Source: Streptomyces deccanensis
Lineage (GTDB): Bacteria; Actinomycetota; Actinomycetes; Streptomycetales; Streptomycetaceae
Length of the DNA: 64,000 bases
Assembly: GCF_022385335.1 (NCBI RefSeq)
Contig: NZ_CP092431.1
Span: 2,790,001 to 2,854,000 of the forward strand
Direction of reading: 5' to 3'
The position numbers and the translations under genes were made by a program. The notes beneath the pieces were generated by a model. The model was not told where the DNA came from and did not search any database. It saw nothing but the letters and a program-made list of their open reading frames with translations. Below are positions 62,766 through 64,000 of this stretch, piece after piece. How positions within the stretch are numbered: the stretch's first letter is position 1; every line of letters starts with the position of its first letter.

Positions 62766-62969
62766 CTACGCGTGCAGGCTCATCGGGCCGTAGATCTCCG
62801 TCGCGTCCTCGAAGAGGCGAACCTGGTCGGCCCCGCCCTCCAGAAGCGCTTTCCAGTGTTCGCCGATCCACGACTCGGCATCCCCCTGGGTCGTGAACTC
62901 CTCGGGCTGGACCGCGGGCTGGACCTCCGTCCCGTCGGCCTTCTCGAAACGCCACGTCCATGCCGCCAT
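62766..62969 (-). CDS. Small conserved protein of unknown function
   Basis: 67 residues: WTWRFEKADGTEV, then AESWIGEHWKALLEGGADQVRLFEDATEI, with regular alternation suggesting a compact alpha/beta fold. ACGGAGG is 5 nt before the ATG. The much longer frame to 63698 is a shadow of the cobU gene. No motif indicates function. Confidence 0.8.
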   Translation of the reverse strand: MAAWTWRFEKADGTEVQPAVQPEEFTTQGDAESWIGEHWKALLEGGADQVRLFEDATEIYGPMSLHA

Positions 62970-63093
62970 GTGAGCCTCCGTAAGTACCGGCCCGGCACCG
63001 CACACGGCGCCGAGCAAGATCCGGTTCCCCCCTGAGCCTAGTCGGACGCGCAAGACCTGCGGGTGTTCATCGCGACGCGGGAAAATCGATGCT

Positions 63094-64000
63094 GTGGAAC
63101 TGACTTTGCTCGGCACCGGCGCCCCCGCGGGGCTTCCCCGCCCCGACTGTCCGTGCGCGGCGTGCGCGACCGCGCTCGGCCCCGCCGCGCGCGGGGCGAC
63201 CGCGCTCCTTGTGGACGGCGCACTCCTGCTCGACCTCACGCCGGGCGCCGCCCTCGCCGCCGCGCGCGCCGGGCGCACGCTCACCGGGGTGCGGCAGGTA
63301 CTGCTGTCGCACCCGCACGACGGACCCGCCGTGGAGGTGCCGGCGGGGTTGCCGCAGCCGGTGCGGGTGCCGGACGGTCGGGAGCTGACGCTGCTGACCG
63401 GGCACCGGGTGCGGGCGCAGGCCCTGGACGCGCCCGGCACCGGGTACGCGGTGACCGGTCCGGGCGGCCAGCGGCTGCTGTATCTGCCGCCGGGGGGCGC
63501 CCCCGCCGGTGTGGAGGAGCGGTCGGAGCCGTACGACATGGTCCTCCTCGATGTGCTGGGGCGGCCCGACGCGCTGGCCCGGCTGCGCGCGGCGGGGGCC
63601 GTCGGCCCGACGACCGATGTCGTGGCCGTGCACATCGACCACGACGTGCCGCCGGACGGCGAGTTGCCGCGGCGGCTCGCGGCGGCGGGCGCGCGCACCG
63701 TGCCGGACGGGACGACGCTGGCGGTCGGCGCCTACGAGGACGTCCCCGACGTACCGCGCCGCACGCTGGTGCTCGGCGGGGCGCGGTCGGGCAAGTCGGT
63801 GGAGGCCGAGCGGCGGCTGGAGGCGTTCCCGGACGTCCTGTACGTGGCGACCGGGGGGCTGCGGGGCGGCGACGGGGAGTGGGCCGAGCGGGTCGCCGCC
63901 CACCGTGAGCGGCGGCCGGGGTCGTGGCGCACCGTCGAGACCTGCGACCTCGTCCCGCTGCTGAAGGACGACGACGGGGCGCCGCTCCTCATCGACTGTC
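63094..64000 (+). CDS. cobU: Adenosylcobinamide kinase/guanylyltransferase with MBL-like N-terminus (partial)
   Basis: The frame is open from a GTG at 63094 to the window edge, 302 codons. Residues 1-220 resemble a metallo-beta-lactamase fold (LTLLGTGAPAGLP, a CxCAAC cluster, LLSHPHDGP, VVAVHIDHD) with a degraded HxHxDH. Residue 225 onward begins CobU: the P-loop LVLGGARSGKSVEAERRL and YVATGG. CobU acts in cobalamin assembly on adenosylcobinamide. The 3' end is outside the window. Confidence 0.9.
   Translation, partial: MELTLLGTGAPAGLPRPDCPCAACATALGPAARGATALLVDGALLLDLTPGAALAAARAGRTLTGVRQVLLSHPHDGPAVEVPAGLPQPVRVPDGRELTLLTGHRVRAQALDAPGTGYAVTGPGGQRLLYLPPGGAPAGVEERSEPYDMVLLDVLGRPDALARLRAAGAVGPTTDVVAVHIDHDVPPDGELPRRLAAAGARTVPDGTTLAVGAYEDVPDVPRRTLVLGGARSGKSVEAERRLEAFPDVLYVATGGLRGGDGEWAERVAAHRERRPGSWRTVETCDLVPLLKDDDGAPLLIDC

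Overview
The window is high-GC, gene-dense DNA with the codon use, GTG/TTG starts and gene families of an actinomycete. It is almost certainly a Streptomyces chromosomal core region. The run pfkA / MacRS-type two-component system / glkA / fadD / two NlpC-P60 proteins / trpD / qcrBAC-ctaE / ctaFDC / erpA-nadA / pspA resembles, from memory, the S. coelicolor SCO2119-SCO217x stretch. No phage, plasmid, transposase, CRISPR array, rRNA or tRNA gene was seen.

Region 1 (1-13.4 kb): the 3' end of an unknown gene, 6-phosphofructokinase, a MacS/MacR-like sensor-regulator pair, a PlsC-type acyltransferase, an esterase, a membrane protein, an ECF sigma factor coupled to a CU044_5270-like membrane protein, an EEP-family hydrolase, and then the minus-strand series metallophosphoesterase, SRPBCC protein, ArsA-like ATPase, DUF5304 protein and glucokinase glkA. 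Region 2 (13.4-26 kb): long-chain acyl-CoA ligase, Tat-exported cholesterol oxidase, a GT4/GT87 pair of probable lipid mannosyltransferases, a zinc metallopeptidase-like lipoprotein, two 344-residue NlpC/P60 hydrolases in tandem, a NYN-domain protein, a zinc-ribbon protein and a rhomboid protease overlapping a stand-alone AsnC ligand-binding domain. Region 3 (26.8-35 kb): a small secreted protein with an OmpR-type two-component system, an SLC13-like permease, glycerate kinase, a class V PLP enzyme behind a SAM-IV-type riboswitch, and trpD.

Region 4 (35-47 kb) is the respiratory core. ctaE-qcrC-qcrA-qcrB and ctaC-ctaD-ctaF lie on the minus strand and encode the bc1-aa3 supercomplex. They are separated by a receiver-like protein and an L,D-transpeptidase lipoprotein, and followed by a cysteine desulfurase-TusA fusion and adenosine kinase. 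Region 5 (47-64 kb): a membrane-anchored protein, erpA and nadA (both Fe-S related), an AfsK-like Ser/Thr kinase with a beta-propeller, an RND exporter, a NarL-type two-component system, the pspAA-pspA envelope stress pair, a DUF3043 membrane protein overlapping a methyltransferase, a small conserved protein, and the 5' part of cobU fused to an MBL-like N-terminus.

The non-coding content is informative. A family of intergenic repeats built on a 21-bp core (TCGCGCAGTTCCCCGCGCCCC or its complement) occurs about ten times. Several genes appear to be leaderless, with a TANNNT box 6-8 nt before the start. Regulatory candidates include a SAM-IV aptamer followed by a six-codon ORF, a palindrome spanning the ctaE start codon, a Crp-like site before pfkA, and a short ORF coupled to nadA.
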